Notes: generated by a model from the sequence alone, not told the origin. A stretch of 64,000 nucleotides of DNA from Streptomyces sp. CB00316 (GCF_001905595.1 NZ_LIXI01000003.1:372001-436000); one strand, 5' to 3'. Shown: positions 1 to 12,186, counted from the stretch's first letter. Program-made: numbers and translations.

Positions 1-1152
1 GCCCTGGGCACCTCGGTCACCGTCGCCGCCTGCGACGCCGCCGACCGGGACCAACTGGCCGCCGTCCTCGCCGGCATACCGGCGGAGCACCCGCTCACCG
101 GGGTGGTCCACGCGGCCGGAGTCCTGGACGACGGAGTGCTCGACCGGCTCACTCCGGAGCGGTTCGAGGCGGTGTTCCGATCGAAGGTCGCCCCGGCCCT
201 CCTGCTCGACGAACTGACCCGTGGAGCGGACCTCACGGCGTTCGTCCTCTTCTCCTCCGCCTCGGCGGCCGTGGGCAACCTCGGCCAGGGCAACTACGCG
301 GCGGCCAACTCGGTCCTGGACGCTCTCGCCGAACGGCGCAGGGCCCAGGACCTCCCGGCGACCGCGGTCGCCTGGGGAGCCTGGGACGGTGGCGGCATGG
401 CAGAGGGAACCGGGGCCGAAGAGGCCGCGGCACGCACCGGGGTCGGCGCCATGGCCCCCGCACTGGCCTGCGAGACGATGCTCCGGCTGGTCATGGAGCC
501 CGATCCGACCGCAGTCGTCGCGGAGGTCTCCCTGGACCGCTTCGTCGCCGCCTTCGGCACGGCGCGGCCGAGCCCCCTGCTCCGCGAACTCCCCGGCTAC
601 GACCGCATGGCGGCCGCCGCGGCACCCTCGGACACCGAGGCGGAGGGCGGTCTGCGGTACCGGCTCGCGGCCATGTCGGCGAACCGGCGCCTCGAATCCG
701 TCGTGGACCTGGTCCGCACCCAGGCCGCCCGGGTCCTCAGCTACCCGGACAGGGAAGCGGTCGGCGCGGAACGGTCCTTCCGGGACCTCGGGGTCGACTC
801 GCTCGGAGCCGTGGAACTGCGCAACCAGATGAACAGCGCCACCGGCCTCAGCCTCCCCGCCACCCTCGTCTTCGACCACCCCACCCCGACCTCCCTCGCC
901 GAGCACGTACTCGGACAGCTCATCCCCGAGGGCGATGCCGGGACGGACGGCGACGAGGCGGAGATCCGAGCCCTGCTGGCCTCGGTGCCGCTGGAGCGAC
1001 TGCGGGACATCGGCGTACTGGAGCCACTGCTCCAGCTGGCGGGCCGGGGCGCGAGCACCCCGGCACAGAACGACACGACGGACGAGTCCATCGACTCGAT
1101 GGCAGTGGCAGACCTGGTCCGGGCCGCGCTCAACGGCCAGTCCGACCTGTAG
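1..1152 (+). CDS. Modular type I polyketide synthase, C-terminal part (KR-ACP-docking), 5' end outside window
   Basis: This is the last 383 residues of a PKS protein; the reading frame is open from base 1. It starts inside a ketoreductase. The LDD signature of B-type KRs (AGVLDD, about residue 40) and the catalytic Ser and Tyr-x-x-x-Asn (NYAAAN, about residue 98) are present. An acyl carrier protein follows, with the phosphopantetheine serine in [11 protein letters not shown] near residue 265. The tail (residues 310-383) holds the [14 protein letters not shown] helix and a final acidic [15 protein letters not shown] segment, a C-terminal docking element of the kind seen in polyene PKSs. The next PKS gene starts 19 bp downstream with a matching N-terminal docking helix. 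The two proteins therefore probably act in sequence, this one handing its chain to the next. The number of upstream modules cannot be seen. Confidence 0.95.
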   Translation, partial: ALGTSVTVAACDAADRDQLAAVLAGIPAEHPLTGVVHAAGVLDDGVLDRLTPERFEAVFRSKVAPALLLDELTRGADLTAFVLFSSASAAVGNLGQGNYAAANSVLDALAERRRAQDLPATAVAWGAWDGGGMAEGTGAEEAAARTGVGAMAPALACETMLRLVMEPDPTAVVAEVSLDRFVAAFGTARPSPLLRELPGYDRMAAAAAPSDTEAEGGLRYRLAAMSANRRLESVVDLVRTQAARVLSYPDREAVGAERSFRDLGVDSLGAVELRNQMNSATGLSLPATLVFDHPTPTSLAEHVLGQLIPEGDAGTDGDEAEIRALLASVPLERLRDIGVLEPLLQLAGRGASTPAQNDTTDESIDSMAVADLVRAALNGQSDL

Positions 1153-1171
1153 CGCGAGAGTGACGGAGCAG

Positions 1172-4100
1172 ATGATGAACGCCCCTACCGAGAACGCCCC
1201 CACCGCCGGTGTCGTGGAAGCGCTCCGCGCCGCGATGAAGGAGTCGGAGCGGCTGCGGCGACAGAACAGGATGTTCGTCGCCGCGGCCCGGGAACCCATC
1301 GCCATCGTGGGAATGAGCTGCCGGTTCCCCGGTGACGTCACCTCGCCCGAAGGACTCTGGGAACTCGTCGCCACCGGCACCGACGCCATCTCCGGCTTCC
1401 CCACAGACCGCGGATGGGACCTGGACGCGCTGCGCGCCAGCACCACCGACGCACGGGACACCTCGGTCAGCCAGCAGGGCGGATTCCTCAACCGCGTCGC
1501 CGACTTCGACCCCGGCTTCTTCGGGATATCCCCCCGGGAGGCCGCCACCATGGACCCCCAGCAGCGGCTGCTGCTGGAGACCACCTGGGAGGCCATCGAG
1601 CGCGCCGGCATCGACGCCACCCGGCTGCGCGGTACCCGTACGGGCGCCTTCATCGGCACCAACGGTCAGGACTACGCCTACCTCCTGGTCAGGTCGCTCG
1701 ACGACGCGACCGGCGACGTCGGCACCGGCATCGCGGCGAGCGCCGTCTCCGGCCGGCTCTCGTACGCCCTCGGTCTCGAAGGCCCCGCCGTCACCATCGA
1801 CACCGCGTGCTCGTCGTCCCTCGTCGCCCTCCACCTGGCCGTGCAGTCCCTGCGCAACCAGGAGTGCACGCTGGCGCTCGCCGGCGGCGTGAACGTCATG
1901 TCCACCCCCGGCTCGCTCATCGAGTTCAGCCGGCAGGGCGGTCTGGCAAGGGACGGCCGCTGCAAGGCCTTCTCCGAGAACGCCGACGGCACCGGCTGGT
2001 CGGAGGGCGCGGGCGTCCTGATGCTGGAGCGCCTCTCGGACGCCGAACGCAACGGGCATCCGGTCCTCGCCGTGATCCGGGGCTCGGCGGTCAACCAGGA
2101 CGGCGCGTCCAACGGCTTCACCGCCCCCAACGGCCCCTCCCAGCAGCGGGTCATCCGCCAGGCCCTCGCCAACGCCGGTCTCACCCCCGCCGACGTCGAC
2201 GCCGTCGAGGCACACGGCACGGGCACCCCGCTGGGAGACCCCATCGAGGCCCAGAGCCTCTTGGCGGCGTACGGCCAGGACCGGGAGCACCCGCTGCTCC
2301 TCGGTTCGGTCAAGTCCAACATCGGGCACACTCAGGCCGCCTCCGGGGTCGCCGGCGTGATCAAGATGGTCATGGCGATGCGGCACGGCACGGTCCCCAG
2401 GACACTCCACGCGGAGGAGCCCTCCTCGCACGTCGACTGGTCGGCGGGCAAGGTCGAACTGCTCACCGAGGCCCGCGCGTGGCCCGACGCGGGCCGTCCC
2501 CGCCGCACCGGCGTGTCCTCGTTCGGCGTCAGCGGGACCAACGCGCACGTGATCGTCGAGCAGGCCCCGGCAGCCGTACCGGTCCCCGCCGACGAGACCG
2601 CTCCCGTGCGCAGCGCCCGGGCCCTGCCCTGGGTGGTCTCCGGGCGCACCGCCGATGCGCTGCGCGACCAGGCGACCGTGCTGCTGAGCAGGCTGGAGAG
2701 CGAACCGGCCCTGCGGGCGGTGGACACGGCACTGACCCTGGCGACGTCCAGGGCGAGCATGGAACACCGCCTCGCCGTCGTCACGGACGAGGACGGCGGT
2801 GCGGGGCGCGCGGCGCTGGAGACCTGGCTCGCGAACGGCACGGCGCCGGGTGTCGTCGAGGGCACCGTCTCGGGACGGTCGAAGAGCGCGGTGCTGTTCT
2901 CGGGTCAGGGTTCGCAGCGGCTCGGTATGGGTCGTGGGTTGTACGGGGCTTTCCCGGTGTTCGCGGAGGCGTTGGACGCGGTGGTCGCGTTGCTGGACGC
3001 GGGGTTGGGGTGTTCGCTGCGTGAGGTGATGTGGGGTGAGGATGCAGGGCTGTTGAACGACACCGGTTTCGCTCAGCCGGCGTTGTTCGCGGTCGAGGTG
3101 GCGTTGTTCCGGTTGGTGGAGTCGTGGGGTGTGCGGCCCGACTTCGTGGCCGGTCACTCGATCGGTGAGGTCGCGGCCGCCCATGTGGCGGGGGTGTTGT
3201 CGCTGGAGGACGCCTGCGCGCTGGTGGTGGCGCGGGCGCGGCTCATGCGGGCGCTGCCCGAGGGTGGCGCGATGATCGCGGTGCAGGCAACCGAGGACGA
3301 GGTCGTGCCGCTGTTGTCCGACGCGGTGTCGATCGCCGCGGTCAACGGGTCGGCTTCGGTGGTGGTGTCCGGTGATGAGGATGCCGTGCTGGAGGTGGCT
3401 GCGGGGCTGGCGGAGCTGGGGCGGAAGACGACGCGTCTGCGGGTGTCGCACGCGTTCCACTCGCCGTTGATGGACCCGATGCTGGAGGAGTTCCGCAGCG
3501 TGGCCGAGCAGCTGGCTTACGCGCAGCCGGTGATTCCGGTGGTCTCGAATCTGACGGGTCGGGTGGCTTCGGCGGGCGAGCTGTGTTCGGCGGAGTACTG
3601 GGTGCGGCACGTCCGTGAGGCCGTCCGCTTCGCCGACGGCGTACAGGCCCTGGCCGAGCACGGCGTGACGAATTACCTGGAACTCGGCCCCGACAGCGTC
3701 CTGTCGGCCATGGCCCTGGAATCGGCACCCGACGGAGCGGTGGCCGTACCACTCCTGCGCAGGAACCGAAACGAGGAACTGTCGGCCGTCACCGCACTGG
3801 CCCACCTTCACGTGCGTGGCGCAGTGGTCGACTGGACGGCGCTGTTCGCCGGCACCGGAGCGCGGCGGGTCGCACTGCCGACGTATGCCTTCCAACGCGA
3901 GTGGTACTGGCCGATCGGCTCGCGGGCCGAATCCGGCGACGTCCGGGCGGCGGGGCTGGAATCGGCCGGGCACCCTCTCCTGGGCGCCTCAGTGGGCCTG
4001 GCCGAGGGCGAGGGCGCGCTGTTCACCGCCCGTCTGTCGGTCCAGTCGCATCCGTGGCTCGCCGATCACGCGGTGATGGGCCGCGTCTTGTTGCCGGGGA

Positions 4101-7100
4101 CCGCGTTGCTGGAGCTGGCGTTCCGGGCCGGTGACGAGGTCGGCTGCGACCGGGTCGAGGAACTCACCCTCGCGGCGCCTCTGGTGCTGCCGGAGGGTGA
4201 CACGGTCCAGGTCCAGGTGCGTGTCGGTGTCGCGGACGATGCCGAGCGGCGCTCGATCACCGTCCACTCCAGGCCTGACCGGGCCGACGGCCCCGGAGAG
4301 CAGCCGTGGACGCAGCACGCCACGGGAGTCCTGGCCGTCGGAGACGACGCACTTCCCGTTGTCGGTCTCGGCGCTGCGGAATGGCCGCCCGCCGATGCTG
4401 CCGCGCTGGACGTCGACGGCTGCTACGAGCAGTTCGCGGAGCTGGGATTCGCGTACGGTCCGGTGTTCCGGGGGCTGCGTGCCGTCTGGCGGCGGGGTGA
4501 GGAGATCTTCGCCGAGGTGAGTCTGCCCGAGGGTGCACGGGATGACGCGGCCGCGTTCGGTCTGCACCCGGCGCTGCTGGACTCCGCTCTGCACGCGTCG
4601 CTCCTGGCGGGCGGGGCGGAAGGCGGCGGAGGCGGCCTGCCGTTCTCGTGGGAGGGCGCATCGTTGCACGCGGTGGGCGCCTCCGTACTCCGGGTGCGGC
4701 TGGCCCCGGTCGGCAAGGACGCGATGTCCGTGTCCGTCGCCGACGCCTCCGGACGCCTCGTGGCCTCCGTCGACTCCCTTCTCGTACGCGCGCTGTCCGA
4801 GGAGCGGTTGACCGGGCCCGGCCGTCCGGGCAGTGACTCGCTGTTCGGTGTCGCGTGGACAACCGTGCCCGCCACGGCCGACCGGAAGGCCCCGGAGCCG
4901 GTCGCCGTGCTCGGCCCGGACCGGCACGGGATCACCGGTTTGCTGGAGGAAGGCGGCACAGCCGTCGAAGCGGCCGCCGACCTGGCGTCCCTGGTGGCGG
5001 GGGAGACCCCGGTACCGGGCACCGTGCTGGTGGGCATCGCCGGTCCGCCCGGGGCCGGCGTCATCGAGTCGGTTCACGCGCTCACCGCCGAAGTGCTCGC
5101 GCTCGTCCAGGAGTGGCTGGCGCAGGACCGCTTCGACGGTTCTCGGCTGGTTCTCGTCACCCGGGGAGCCGTCTCGGTGGACGACGCCACCGTCGCTGAC
5201 CTGGCCGCCTCCGCCGTATGGGGGCTGGTGCGCTCCGCGCAGACGGAGCATCCGGGGCGCTTCGGACTGCTGGACCTCGGCGACGACGCCGTGTCGCCGT
5301 CCGTCCTGCGCCACGCCCTCGACTGCGGTGAACCGCAGCTGGTCGTGCGCGACGACGTCCCCCGTGCGGGACGCCTCACCCGTATGCCCACCCTCGCGAG
5401 CGGGGGCGGTAACAGCCCGGTCCCGGCCCGTGACGGTACGTGGTTGATCACGGGTGGTACGGGTGGTCTGGGTGGGGTGTTGGCCCGGCATTTGGTGGTT
5501 GAGCGTGGTGTGGGGCGGTTGTTGTTGGTGGGTCGGCGTGGTGTGGGGGCGCCGGGTGTGGGGGCGTTGGTGGAGGAGTTGGAGGGGCTTGGGGCGGTGG
5601 TGTCGGTCGTCGCGTGTGATGTGGCGGATCGGGCTGCGCTTGCGGGCGTTGTGGGGGGTGTGGCTGTTGAGCATCCGTTGGTGGGTGTGGTGCATGCGGC
5701 GGGTGTGCTGGATGACGGAGTGGTGGGTTCGTTGTCGTCGGAGCGGTTGGCGGGGGTGTTGCGTCCGAAGGTGGATGCGGCGTGGAATCTGCACGAGGTG
5801 ACGCGTGGTCTGGGTCTGGACGCGTTTGTGGTGTTCTCGTCGGTGGCTGGGGTGTTCGGGGGTGCGGGGCAGAGTGGTTACGCTGCTGGTAATGCGTTCC
5901 TGGATGCGTTGGTGGCGTGTCGGAGGGCTGAGGGTCTTTCGGGTGTGTCGTTGGCGTGGGGTCCGTGGGAGCAGTCCGGTGGGATGACCGGTGGTGTGAG
6001 TGCTGCGGGGATGGAGCGTCTGGCGCGTTCGGGGATGCCGGCGCTGAGTGTCGAGCAGGGTGTCGCGCTTTATGACGCGGCGCTTGCCACGGGGGAAGCG
6101 CTGGTGGTGCCGGTGAACCTGGACCTCGGCGCCCTTCGAGACCAGGCCGAAGTACCGCACCTGCTCAGGGCGTTGATACGAAGCCGTGCACGGCGAAACG
6201 CGGTCGCCGGATCGGTGACCGCGACCGGGCTGCTCGCCCGGCTGACGGCGCTGACCGAGGCCGCTCGGCAGGAGCAGCTCCTCGACCTCGTTCGCGGGCA
6301 GGTCGCTCTCGTACTGGGCCACGCCGGCGCGACGGCCGTCGACCCCGCCTCGTCCTTCCGCGAGTTGGGCTTCGACTCGCTCACCGCGGTCGAGCTGCGC
6401 AACCAGTTGAGCGCGGTGACGGGCCTCCGGCTGACAGCCACGCTCATCTTCGACTACCCGACGGCCGCAGAGCTGGCCGGCCATCTCCACGACGAGCTGT
6501 TCGGCATCGGGACCGGCGCCGAGAGCGCGGTCGCGGTGAGGTCGCTGCCCTCCGTGGCCGATGATCCGATCGTGGTCGTGGGGATGAGCTGCCGGTATCC
6601 GGGCGGGGTCGCCTCGCCGGAGGAGCTCTGGCGCCTGGTCACCGAGGGCGCCGACGCCGTGTCCGGGTTCCCGACGAACCGCGGCTGGGACCTCGACGGA
6701 CTCTACGCCTCCGACCCGGACCACGCGGGCACGTCGTACACCCGTCACGGCGGGTTCCTGCACGATGCCGGTGCGTTCGACCCCGCCTTCTTCGGGATGT
6801 CGCCGCGTGAGGCGATGGCGACGGACTCGCAGCAGCGGCTGCTGCTGGAAGCCTCGTGGGAGGCGATCGAGACGGCCGGGATCGACCCGATGTCGCTGAG
6901 GGGCTCGGCGACCGGGGTGTTCGCCGGTGTGATGTACAACGACTACGGCACCACTCTGAACAGCAAGCAGTTCGAAGGCCACCAGGGGCAGGGCAGCGCG
7001 GGAAGCGTGGCCTCGGGCCGGGTGTCGTACACGCTGGGCCTGGAGGGCCCGGCCATGACGGTGGACACGGCGTGTTCGTCGTCGCTGGTGGCGATGCATC

Positions 7101-10100
7101 TGGCCGCGCAGGCCCTGCGGAGCGGTGAGTGCTCGCTGGCGCTGGCCGGCGGCGTGACGGTTATGTCGACCCCCGGAACCTTCGTGGAGTTCTCGCGTCA
7201 GCGGGGTCTGGCCCCTGATGGCCGGTGCAAGGCGTTCTCGGAGTCGGCCGATGGTGTCGGCTGGTCGGAGGGTGTCGGGATGCTGGTGCTGGAGCGGCAG
7301 TCGGACGCGGTTCGTAGCGGTCACGAGATCTTGGCGGTGGTGCGGGGTTCGGCGGTGAACCAGGACGGTGCGTCCAACGGTCTGACCGCCCCGAACGGTC
7401 CTTCGCAGCAGCGGGTGATCCGTCAGGCGCTGGCCAGTGGTGGGCTCACGCCGGATGATGTGGACGCCGTCGAGGCGCACGGCACCGGCACCACCCTCGG
7501 CGACCCCATCGAGGCACAGGCGTTGCTGGCCGCCTACGGCCGCGACCGTGATCCGGAGCGTCCCCTGCTCCTGGGCTCGGTGAAGTCCAACATCGGGCAC
7601 ACCCAGGCTGCCGCCGGTGTCGCGGGTGTCATCAAGATGATCATGGCGATGCGGCACGGAGTGCTGCCGCAGACCCTGCACGTCGACGCTCCGTCCTCGC
7701 ATGTGGACTGGTCGCAGGGGGCGGTGGAGCTTCTGACGGAGTCCGCCGTGTGGCCGGAGAGGGACCGGGTGCGGCGTGCGGGTGTGTCGTCGTTCGGGAT
7801 CAGTGGGACGAACGCGCACGTGATCCTGGAGCAGCCGTCTCCGGTGATCCGGGGCACGGTGGTCACGGGCGCCCCCGAGAAGGAGCCGGCGGTGGTGCCG
7901 TGGGTGCTCTCCGGCAAGACCCCCGAAGCGTTGCGCGGCCAAGCCGCCCGCCTGCTGTCGACGATGGACAGGACGACGGCTGCCGACACACTGGACGTCG
8001 GGTACTCGCTGGCGACGACCCGCTCGGCGTTCGAGCACCGTGCCGTGGTCCTGGCGACCGAGCGCACGGAGGCCGTCCGCGCACTGACGGCGCTTGCCTC
8101 CGGCGCTCCCGACGCCTCCGTGGAGTCGGGAGCGGTGCAGGGCGGCAGGACTGCGGCCCTCTTCTCGGGCCAGGGCAGCCAACGCCTCGGCATGGGACGT
8201 GAACTGTACGGACGCTTCCCGGCCTTCGCCGAAGCCCTCGACTCCGTACTCGACGTACTCGACGTACTGGGCGTGCTGGACATGGTCGACGGTGCGGCGG
8301 CGTGCCCCCTGCGTGAGGTGATGTGGGGTGAGGATGCCGGGCTGTTGAACGACACCGGTTTCGCTCAGCCGGCGTTGTTCGCGGTCGAGGTGGCGTTGTT
8401 CCGGCTGGTGGAGTCGTGGGGTGTGCGGCCCGACTTCGTGGCCGGTCACTCGATCGGTGAGATCGCGGCCGCCCATGTGGCGGGGGTGTTGTCGCTGGAG
8501 GACTCCTGCGCGCTGGTGGTGGCGCGGGCCCGGCTCATGCGGGCGCTGCCCGAGGGTGGCGCGATGATCGCGGTGCAGGCAACCGAGGACGAGGTCGTGC
8601 CGCTGTTGTCCGACGCGGTGTCGATCGCCGCGGTCAACGGGCCGGCTTCGGTGGTGGTGTCCGGTGATGAGGACGCCGTGCTGGAGGTGGCTGCGGGGCT
8701 GGCGGAGCTGGGCCGGAAGACGACGCGTCTGCGGGTGTCGCACGCGTTCCACTCGCCGTTGATGGACCCGATGCTGGAGGAGTTCCGCAGCGTGGCCGAG
8801 GGGCTGGCCTACGCGGAGCCGGTGATTCCCGTGGTCTCGAATCTGACGGGTCGGGTCGCTTCGGCGGACGAGCTGTGTTCGGCGGAGTACTGGGTGCGGC
8901 ACGTCCGTGAGGCCGTCCGCTTCGCCGACGGCGTGCGGGCCCTGGCCGAACAGGGGGTGACGACATTCCTCGAACTCGGTCCCGACAGTGTCCTGTCGGC
9001 CATGGCCCTGGAATCGGCACCCGACGGAGCGGTGGCCGTACCGCTCCTGCGTAGGAACCGAAACGAGGAACTGACCGCGGTCGCCGCACTGGCCCGCCTG
9101 CACGTACACGGGACGGCACTCGACTGGGACGGACTGTTCATCGGTACCGGAGCACGGCGGGTCGCCCTGCCGACGTACGCCTTCCAGCACCAGTGGTTCT
9201 GGCCGGCCGGCTCACGAGCCGTCGGCACGCCCGGCGACGTGCGTGCTGCGGGGCTGGGCTCGGCCGAGCACCCGATGCTGGGCGCGGCCGTCGAACTCGC
9301 CTCCGGACAGGGGCGGTTGTTCACCGCTCGTCTGTCGGTCCAGTCGCATCCGTGGCTCGCCGATCACGCGGTCATGGACCGGGTCCTCCTGCCGGGGACC
9401 GCACTGGTCGAGCTGGCGATCCGGGCCGGTGACGAAGTCGACTGCGGCCGGATCGAGGAGCTGACCCTCGCCGCCCCGCTCACGCTGCCCGAGCGTGGCG
9501 CGGTCCAGGTGCAGGTCGCGGTCGGCACCCCCGACGAGTCGGGACGGCGCCCGCTGGACATCTACTCCCGTCCGGAGGGAGCGGCGGATGCGGTCGACGG
9601 CCCGTGGTCCCAGCACGCCACCGGCACGCTGACCGGCCACTCCGCGCCCACGGGAACCGGCTTCGACGCGACGGCATGGCCCCCGGCCGGGGCCGAGCCA
9701 CTGGACGCGGAGGGTTGTTACGAGCAGTTCGCGGAGCTGGGATTCGCGTACGGTCCGGTGTTCCGGGGGCTGCGTGCCGTCTGGCGGCGGGGTGAGGAGA
9801 TCTTCGCCGAGGTGAGTCTGCCCGAGGGTGCACGGGATGACGCGGCCGCGTTCGGTCTGCACCCGGCGCTGCTGGACTCCGCTCTGCACGCGTCGCTCCT
9901 GGCGGGCGGGGCGGAAGGCGGCGGAGGCGGCCTGCCGTTCTCGTGGGAGGGCGTCTCCCTGTACACGACAGGTGCCGCCGCATTGCGCGTACGGCTTGTT
10001 CCGGCAGGTGAGGGCGCGGTCTCCGTGTCTGCGGCCGACACCTCCGGGCAGCTGGTCGCTTCCGTCGATTCGCTGCTCCTGCGGGCTGTCTCGGCCGAAC

Positions 10101-12064
10101 AACTGAGTGGGCCCGCCGGTCCCGGCAGGGACATGCTGTTCGGGGTGGACTGGGTGAACATACCGGTCACCGCCGAGCAGGTCACCCCCGAGCCGGTCAC
10201 TGTTGTCGGTCCGGACGTGCTGGATCTCGTCCCTGCGGTGGCACGGTCGGGCGGGGCGGTCGAAGCGGGCGCCGACCTGGCGTCCCTGGTGGCGGGGGAG
10301 ACCCCGGTACCGGGCACCGTGCTGGTGGGCATCGCCGGTCCGCCCGGGGCCGGCGTCATCGAGTCGGTCCACGCGCTCACCGCCGAAGTGCTCGCGCTCG
10401 TCCAGGAGTGGCTGGCGCAGGACCGCTTCGACGGTTCTCGGCTGGTTCTCGTCACCCGGGGAGCCGTCTCGGTGGACGACGCCACCGTCGCTGACCTGGC
10501 CGCCTCCGCCGTATGGGGGCTGGTGCGCTCCGCGCAGACGGAGCATCCGGGGCGCTTCGGACTGCTGGACCTCGACCCCGAGGGCGACGCAGGCGACGGA
10601 GCATCGCTCGCCCGGGCGCTGGCGTCCGACGAGCCGCAGCTCGCCCTCCGGGGCGACGGAGTGAGGGCCGCCCGGCTGGACCGCGTCGCCCTTCCGGAGC
10701 CGGCGTCCCCGGCCGACGGGGACGCCGGGACGGCGGACCGCCGACGGAGTGACGGTACGTGGTTGATCACGGGTGGTACGGGTGGTCTGGGTGGGGTGTT
10801 GGCCCGGCATTTGGTGGTTGAGCGTGGTGTGGGGCGGTTGTTGTTGGTGGGTCGGCGTGGTGTGGGGGCGCCGGGTGTGGGGGCGTTGGTGGAGGAGTTG
10901 GAGGGGCTTGGGGCGGTGGTGTCGGTCGTCGCGTGTGATGTGGCGGATCGGGCTGCGCTTGCGGGCGTTGTGGGGGGTGTGGCTGTTGAGCATCCGTTGG
11001 TGGGTGTGGTGCATGCGGCGGGTGTGCTGGATGACGGAGTGGTGGGTTCGTTGTCGTCGGAGCGGTTGGCGGGGGTGTTGCGTCCGAAGGTGGATGCGGC
11101 GTGGAATCTGCACGAGGTGACGCGTGGTCTGGGTCTGGACGCGTTTGTGGTGTTCTCGTCGGTGGCTGGGGTGTTCGGGGGTGCGGGGCAGAGTGGTTAC
11201 GCTGCTGGTAATGCGTTCCTGGATGCGTTGGTGGCGTGTCGGAGGGCTGAGGGTCTTTCGGGTGTGTCGTTGGCGTGGGGTCCGTGGGAGCAGTCCGGTG
11301 GGATGACCGGTGGTGTGAGTGCTGCGGGGATGGAGCGTCTGGCGCGTTCGGGGATGCCGGCGCTGAGTGTCGAGCAGGGTGTCGCGCTTTATGACGCGGC
11401 GCTTGCCACGGGGGAAGCGCTGGTGGTGCCGGTGAACCTGGACCTCGGCACCCTCCGGGCTGCCGGAGACACCCCGCCGCTGCTGCGCGGTCTGATCCGT
11501 ACACCGGCCCGGCGGACGGCGACGGCCGTTCAGCAGACGGCCGAACCGCTCGCGCAGCGCTTGGCGGCCCTGCCCGGGGAGGAGCGCCGGAGCCTGCTCC
11601 TGTCCCTCGTCAGGGAACAGGCGGCCCTCGTGCTCGGGCACCCGGACGGGACGGCGGTCGGGGCCGCACGGCAGTTCCAGGAGCTGGGATTCGACTCCCT
11701 GACCGCGGTCGAATACCGGAACCGGCTCAACGCGGCCACCGGGCTGCGTCTGCCCGCCACCCTGCTGTTCGACTACCCCACCCCGGCCGCGGTCGTGGAC
11801 CATCTGTACTCCCGCCTGGTGGCGGAAGAAGCGGACGGTGCCGGAGCGGTGCTCGCCGTGCTCGACCGGCTGGAGAAGACGATCACCGAAATGACCGTCG
11901 ACGCCCAGGAGTTCAAGCACGTCGCCGGACGGATCGAGGTGCTGCGGACGAAGTGGGCGGCGCTGGGGCAGGACGCGCCCCGTGACTCGGGCGAGCTGGA
12001 CCTGGACGCGGCGTCGGACGACGACGTGTTCGCACTCCTCGACGACGAGCTCGGCCTGTCCTGA
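1172..12064 (+). CDS. Type I polyketide synthase, two modules (KS-AT-DH-KR-ACP)x2, polyene-forming
   Basis: The 3630-aa protein performs two rounds of malonyl-CoA extension. A short N-terminal docking coiled coil (residues 10-35) precedes module A: KS (about 40-465, active Cys in DTACSSS near 213, His in EAHGTGT), AT (GHSIGE near 662, HAFH near 761, a malonyl signature), DH ([11 protein letters not shown] near 966, LLDSALH near 1137), KR (GGTGGLGG near 1428, LDD, Ser and Tyr intact) and ACP (GFDSL near 1736). Module B repeats this order: KS about 1800, AT about 2330-2540, DH about 2732, KR about 3200, ACP about 3509. There is no ER, so each module should leave a trans double bond. The C-terminal tail (3557-3630) is a long helical docking domain ending in acidic LLDDELGLS. 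Tandem ATGs lie at 1172 and 1175; GGAG at 1165-1168 fits the second slightly better. The modules share blocks of identical DNA. Confidence 0.95.
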   Translation: MMNAPTENAPTAGVVEALRAAMKESERLRRQNRMFVAAAREPIAIVGMSCRFPGDVTSPEGLWELVATGTDAISGFPTDRGWDLDALRASTTDARDTSVSQQGGFLNRVADFDPGFFGISPREAATMDPQQRLLLETTWEAIERAGIDATRLRGTRTGAFIGTNGQDYAYLLVRSLDDATGDVGTGIAASAVSGRLSYALGLEGPAVTIDTACSSSLVALHLAVQSLRNQECTLALAGGVNVMSTPGSLIEFSRQGGLARDGRCKAFSENADGTGWSEGAGVLMLERLSDAERNGHPVLAVIRGSAVNQDGASNGFTAPNGPSQQRVIRQALANAGLTPADVDAVEAHGTGTPLGDPIEAQSLLAAYGQDREHPLLLGSVKSNIGHTQAASGVAGVIKMVMAMRHGTVPRTLHAEEPSSHVDWSAGKVELLTEARAWPDAGRPRRTGVSSFGVSGTNAHVIVEQAPAAVPVPADETAPVRSARALPWVVSGRTADALRDQATVLLSRLESEPALRAVDTALTLATSRASMEHRLAVVTDEDGGAGRAALETWLANGTAPGVVEGTVSGRSKSAVLFSGQGSQRLGMGRGLYGAFPVFAEALDAVVALLDAGLGCSLREVMWGEDAGLLNDTGFAQPALFAVEVALFRLVESWGVRPDFVAGHSIGEVAAAHVAGVLSLEDACALVVARARLMRALPEGGAMIAVQATEDEVVPLLSDAVSIAAVNGSASVVVSGDEDAVLEVAAGLAELGRKTTRLRVSHAFHSPLMDPMLEEFRSVAEQLAYAQPVIPVVSNLTGRVASAGELCSAEYWVRHVREAVRFADGVQALAEHGVTNYLELGPDSVLSAMALESAPDGAVAVPLLRRNRNEELSAVTALAHLHVRGAVVDWTALFAGTGARRVALPTYAFQREWYWPIGSRAESGDVRAAGLESAGHPLLGASVGLAEGEGALFTARLSVQSHPWLADHAVMGRVLLPGTALLELAFRAGDEVGCDRVEELTLAAPLVLPEGDTVQVQVRVGVADDAERRSITVHSRPDRADGPGEQPWTQHATGVLAVGDDALPVVGLGAAEWPPADAAALDVDGCYEQFAELGFAYGPVFRGLRAVWRRGEEIFAEVSLPEGARDDAAAFGLHPALLDSALHASLLAGGAEGGGGGLPFSWEGASLHAVGASVLRVRLAPVGKDAMSVSVADASGRLVASVDSLLVRALSEERLTGPGRPGSDSLFGVAWTTVPATADRKAPEPVAVLGPDRHGITGLLEEGGTAVEAAADLASLVAGETPVPGTVLVGIAGPPGAGVIESVHALTAEVLALVQEWLAQDRFDGSRLVLVTRGAVSVDDATVADLAASAVWGLVRSAQTEHPGRFGLLDLGDDAVSPSVLRHALDCGEPQLVVRDDVPRAGRLTRMPTLASGGGNSPVPARDGTWLITGGTGGLGGVLARHLVVERGVGRLLLVGRRGVGAPGVGALVEELEGLGAVVSVVACDVADRAALAGVVGGVAVEHPLVGVVHAAGVLDDGVVGSLSSERLAGVLRPKVDAAWNLHEVTRGLGLDAFVVFSSVAGVFGGAGQSGYAAGNAFLDALVACRRAEGLSGVSLAWGPWEQSGGMTGGVSAAGMERLARSGMPALSVEQGVALYDAALATGEALVVPVNLDLGALRDQAEVPHLLRALIRSRARRNAVAGSVTATGLLARLTALTEAARQEQLLDLVRGQVALVLGHAGATAVDPASSFRELGFDSLTAVELRNQLSAVTGLRLTATLIFDYPTAAELAGHLHDELFGIGTGAESAVAVRSLPSVADDPIVVVGMSCRYPGGVASPEELWRLVTEGADAVSGFPTNRGWDLDGLYASDPDHAGTSYTRHGGFLHDAGAFDPAFFGMSPREAMATDSQQRLLLEASWEAIETAGIDPMSLRGSATGVFAGVMYNDYGTTLNSKQFEGHQGQGSAGSVASGRVSYTLGLEGPAMTVDTACSSSLVAMHLAAQALRSGECSLALAGGVTVMSTPGTFVEFSRQRGLAPDGRCKAFSESADGVGWSEGVGMLVLERQSDAVRSGHEILAVVRGSAVNQDGASNGLTAPNGPSQQRVIRQALASGGLTPDDVDAVEAHGTGTTLGDPIEAQALLAAYGRDRDPERPLLLGSVKSNIGHTQAAAGVAGVIKMIMAMRHGVLPQTLHVDAPSSHVDWSQGAVELLTESAVWPERDRVRRAGVSSFGISGTNAHVILEQPSPVIRGTVVTGAPEKEPAVVPWVLSGKTPEALRGQAARLLSTMDRTTAADTLDVGYSLATTRSAFEHRAVVLATERTEAVRALTALASGAPDASVESGAVQGGRTAALFSGQGSQRLGMGRELYGRFPAFAEALDSVLDVLDVLGVLDMVDGAAACPLREVMWGEDAGLLNDTGFAQPALFAVEVALFRLVESWGVRPDFVAGHSIGEIAAAHVAGVLSLEDSCALVVARARLMRALPEGGAMIAVQATEDEVVPLLSDAVSIAAVNGPASVVVSGDEDAVLEVAAGLAELGRKTTRLRVSHAFHSPLMDPMLEEFRSVAEGLAYAEPVIPVVSNLTGRVASADELCSAEYWVRHVREAVRFADGVRALAEQGVTTFLELGPDSVLSAMALESAPDGAVAVPLLRRNRNEELTAVAALARLHVHGTALDWDGLFIGTGARRVALPTYAFQHQWFWPAGSRAVGTPGDVRAAGLGSAEHPMLGAAVELASGQGRLFTARLSVQSHPWLADHAVMDRVLLPGTALVELAIRAGDEVDCGRIEELTLAAPLTLPERGAVQVQVAVGTPDESGRRPLDIYSRPEGAADAVDGPWSQHATGTLTGHSAPTGTGFDATAWPPAGAEPLDAEGCYEQFAELGFAYGPVFRGLRAVWRRGEEIFAEVSLPEGARDDAAAFGLHPALLDSALHASLLAGGAEGGGGGLPFSWEGVSLYTTGAAALRVRLVPAGEGAVSVSAADTSGQLVASVDSLLLRAVSAEQLSGPAGPGRDMLFGVDWVNIPVTAEQVTPEPVTVVGPDVLDLVPAVARSGGAVEAGADLASLVAGETPVPGTVLVGIAGPPGAGVIESVHALTAEVLALVQEWLAQDRFDGSRLVLVTRGAVSVDDATVADLAASAVWGLVRSAQTEHPGRFGLLDLDPEGDAGDGASLARALASDEPQLALRGDGVRAARLDRVALPEPASPADGDAGTADRRRSDGTWLITGGTGGLGGVLARHLVVERGVGRLLLVGRRGVGAPGVGALVEELEGLGAVVSVVACDVADRAALAGVVGGVAVEHPLVGVVHAAGVLDDGVVGSLSSERLAGVLRPKVDAAWNLHEVTRGLGLDAFVVFSSVAGVFGGAGQSGYAAGNAFLDALVACRRAEGLSGVSLAWGPWEQSGGMTGGVSAAGMERLARSGMPALSVEQGVALYDAALATGEALVVPVNLDLGTLRAAGDTPPLLRGLIRTPARRTATAVQQTAEPLAQRLAALPGEERRSLLLSLVREQAALVLGHPDGTAVGAARQFQELGFDSLTAVEYRNRLNAATGLRLPATLLFDYPTPAAVVDHLYSRLVAEEADGAGAVLAVLDRLEKTITEMTVDAQEFKHVAGRIEVLRTKWAALGQDAPRDSGELDLDAASDDDVFALLDDELGLS
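3021..3642 (+). repeat. AT-domain block of module A, near-identical to 8313-8934
   Basis: About 620 bp of the acyltransferase coding sequence is repeated in module B, 5292 bp downstream, with only scattered single-base differences. The flanking AT sequence diverges much more. The block covers the active-site GHSIGE and the HAFH specificity motif, so both ATs keep malonyl signatures. This looks like intragenic recombination or gene conversion rather than plain family similarity. Confidence 0.85.
4426..4658 (+). repeat. DH-domain block, identical copy at 9721-9953
   Basis: A stretch of 233 bp in the dehydratase C-terminal half, including the catalytic LLDSALH region, appears base for base again 5295 bp downstream. 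Sequence on both sides differs clearly between the two modules. Confidence 0.8.
4976..5279 (+). repeat. DH-KR linker / KR structural subdomain block, copy at 10271-10574
   Basis: About 304 bp coding the structural (non-catalytic) half of the KR region is repeated 5295 bp downstream. I see one difference, T at 5074 against C in the second copy. The following 150 bp diverge before the next identical block begins. Confidence 0.8.
5431..6130 (+). repeat. KR catalytic block, copy 1 of a 700-bp exact duplication
   Basis: The catalytic KR coding segment is identical at 10750-11449 (offset 5319 bp). It starts in the DGTWLITGG motif and ends just after VPVNLDLG. Its composition differs from its surroundings: T is common at third positions, and TTG and GTT codons are frequent, where neighbours use CTG, CTC and GTC. 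The shift in codon use begins and ends with the duplicated block. Confidence 0.9.
10750..11449 (+). repeat. KR catalytic block, copy 2 of a 700-bp exact duplication
   Basis: This is the second copy of the segment at 5431-6130, with the same unusual T-rich third positions. The exact match stops at the base before the ACC codon at 11450, where module A has GCC. The short open frames that shadow this block in other frames are also identical in both copies, which supports exact identity. Confidence 0.9.
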
Positions 12065-12150
12065 CCGTGAGGTTCCGGGCAGCGATGTCCCCCCGCTGCC
12101 CGGACCCGCAACAGGTGGCGGAGCCGGCCCGGGCGATATCCGCGCAGAGT

Positions 12151-12166
12151 CTAGGGAAATTCCCAC
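12151..12166 (+). promoter_or_regulatory. Candidate PAS-LuxR (PimM-type) operator upstream of the thioesterase
   Basis: CTAGGGAAATTCCCAC agrees at 14 of 16 positions with the published PimM consensus CTVGGGAWWTCCCBAG. The core inverted repeat here is GGGAAATTCCC, one base longer than the consensus core. It lies 87 bp after the PKS stop and about 250 bp before the thioesterase start. A gene for the matching regulator type is in this window at 22424. The function is inferred from the motif and its position. Confidence 0.55.
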
Positions 12167-12186
12167 TGTCCGCCCTAGTGGAATGG

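Noticed and set aside
1130..3973. 947-codon open frame on the minus strand opposite the PKS
   Set aside because: It is a shadow of the high-GC PKS gene; the product is Arg/Pro/His-rich, matches no family and has no start signals.
3989..9190. 1733-codon minus-strand open frame
   Set aside because: It lies wholly inside the PKS coding sequence and repeats with the duplicated modules; domain evidence favours the plus strand.
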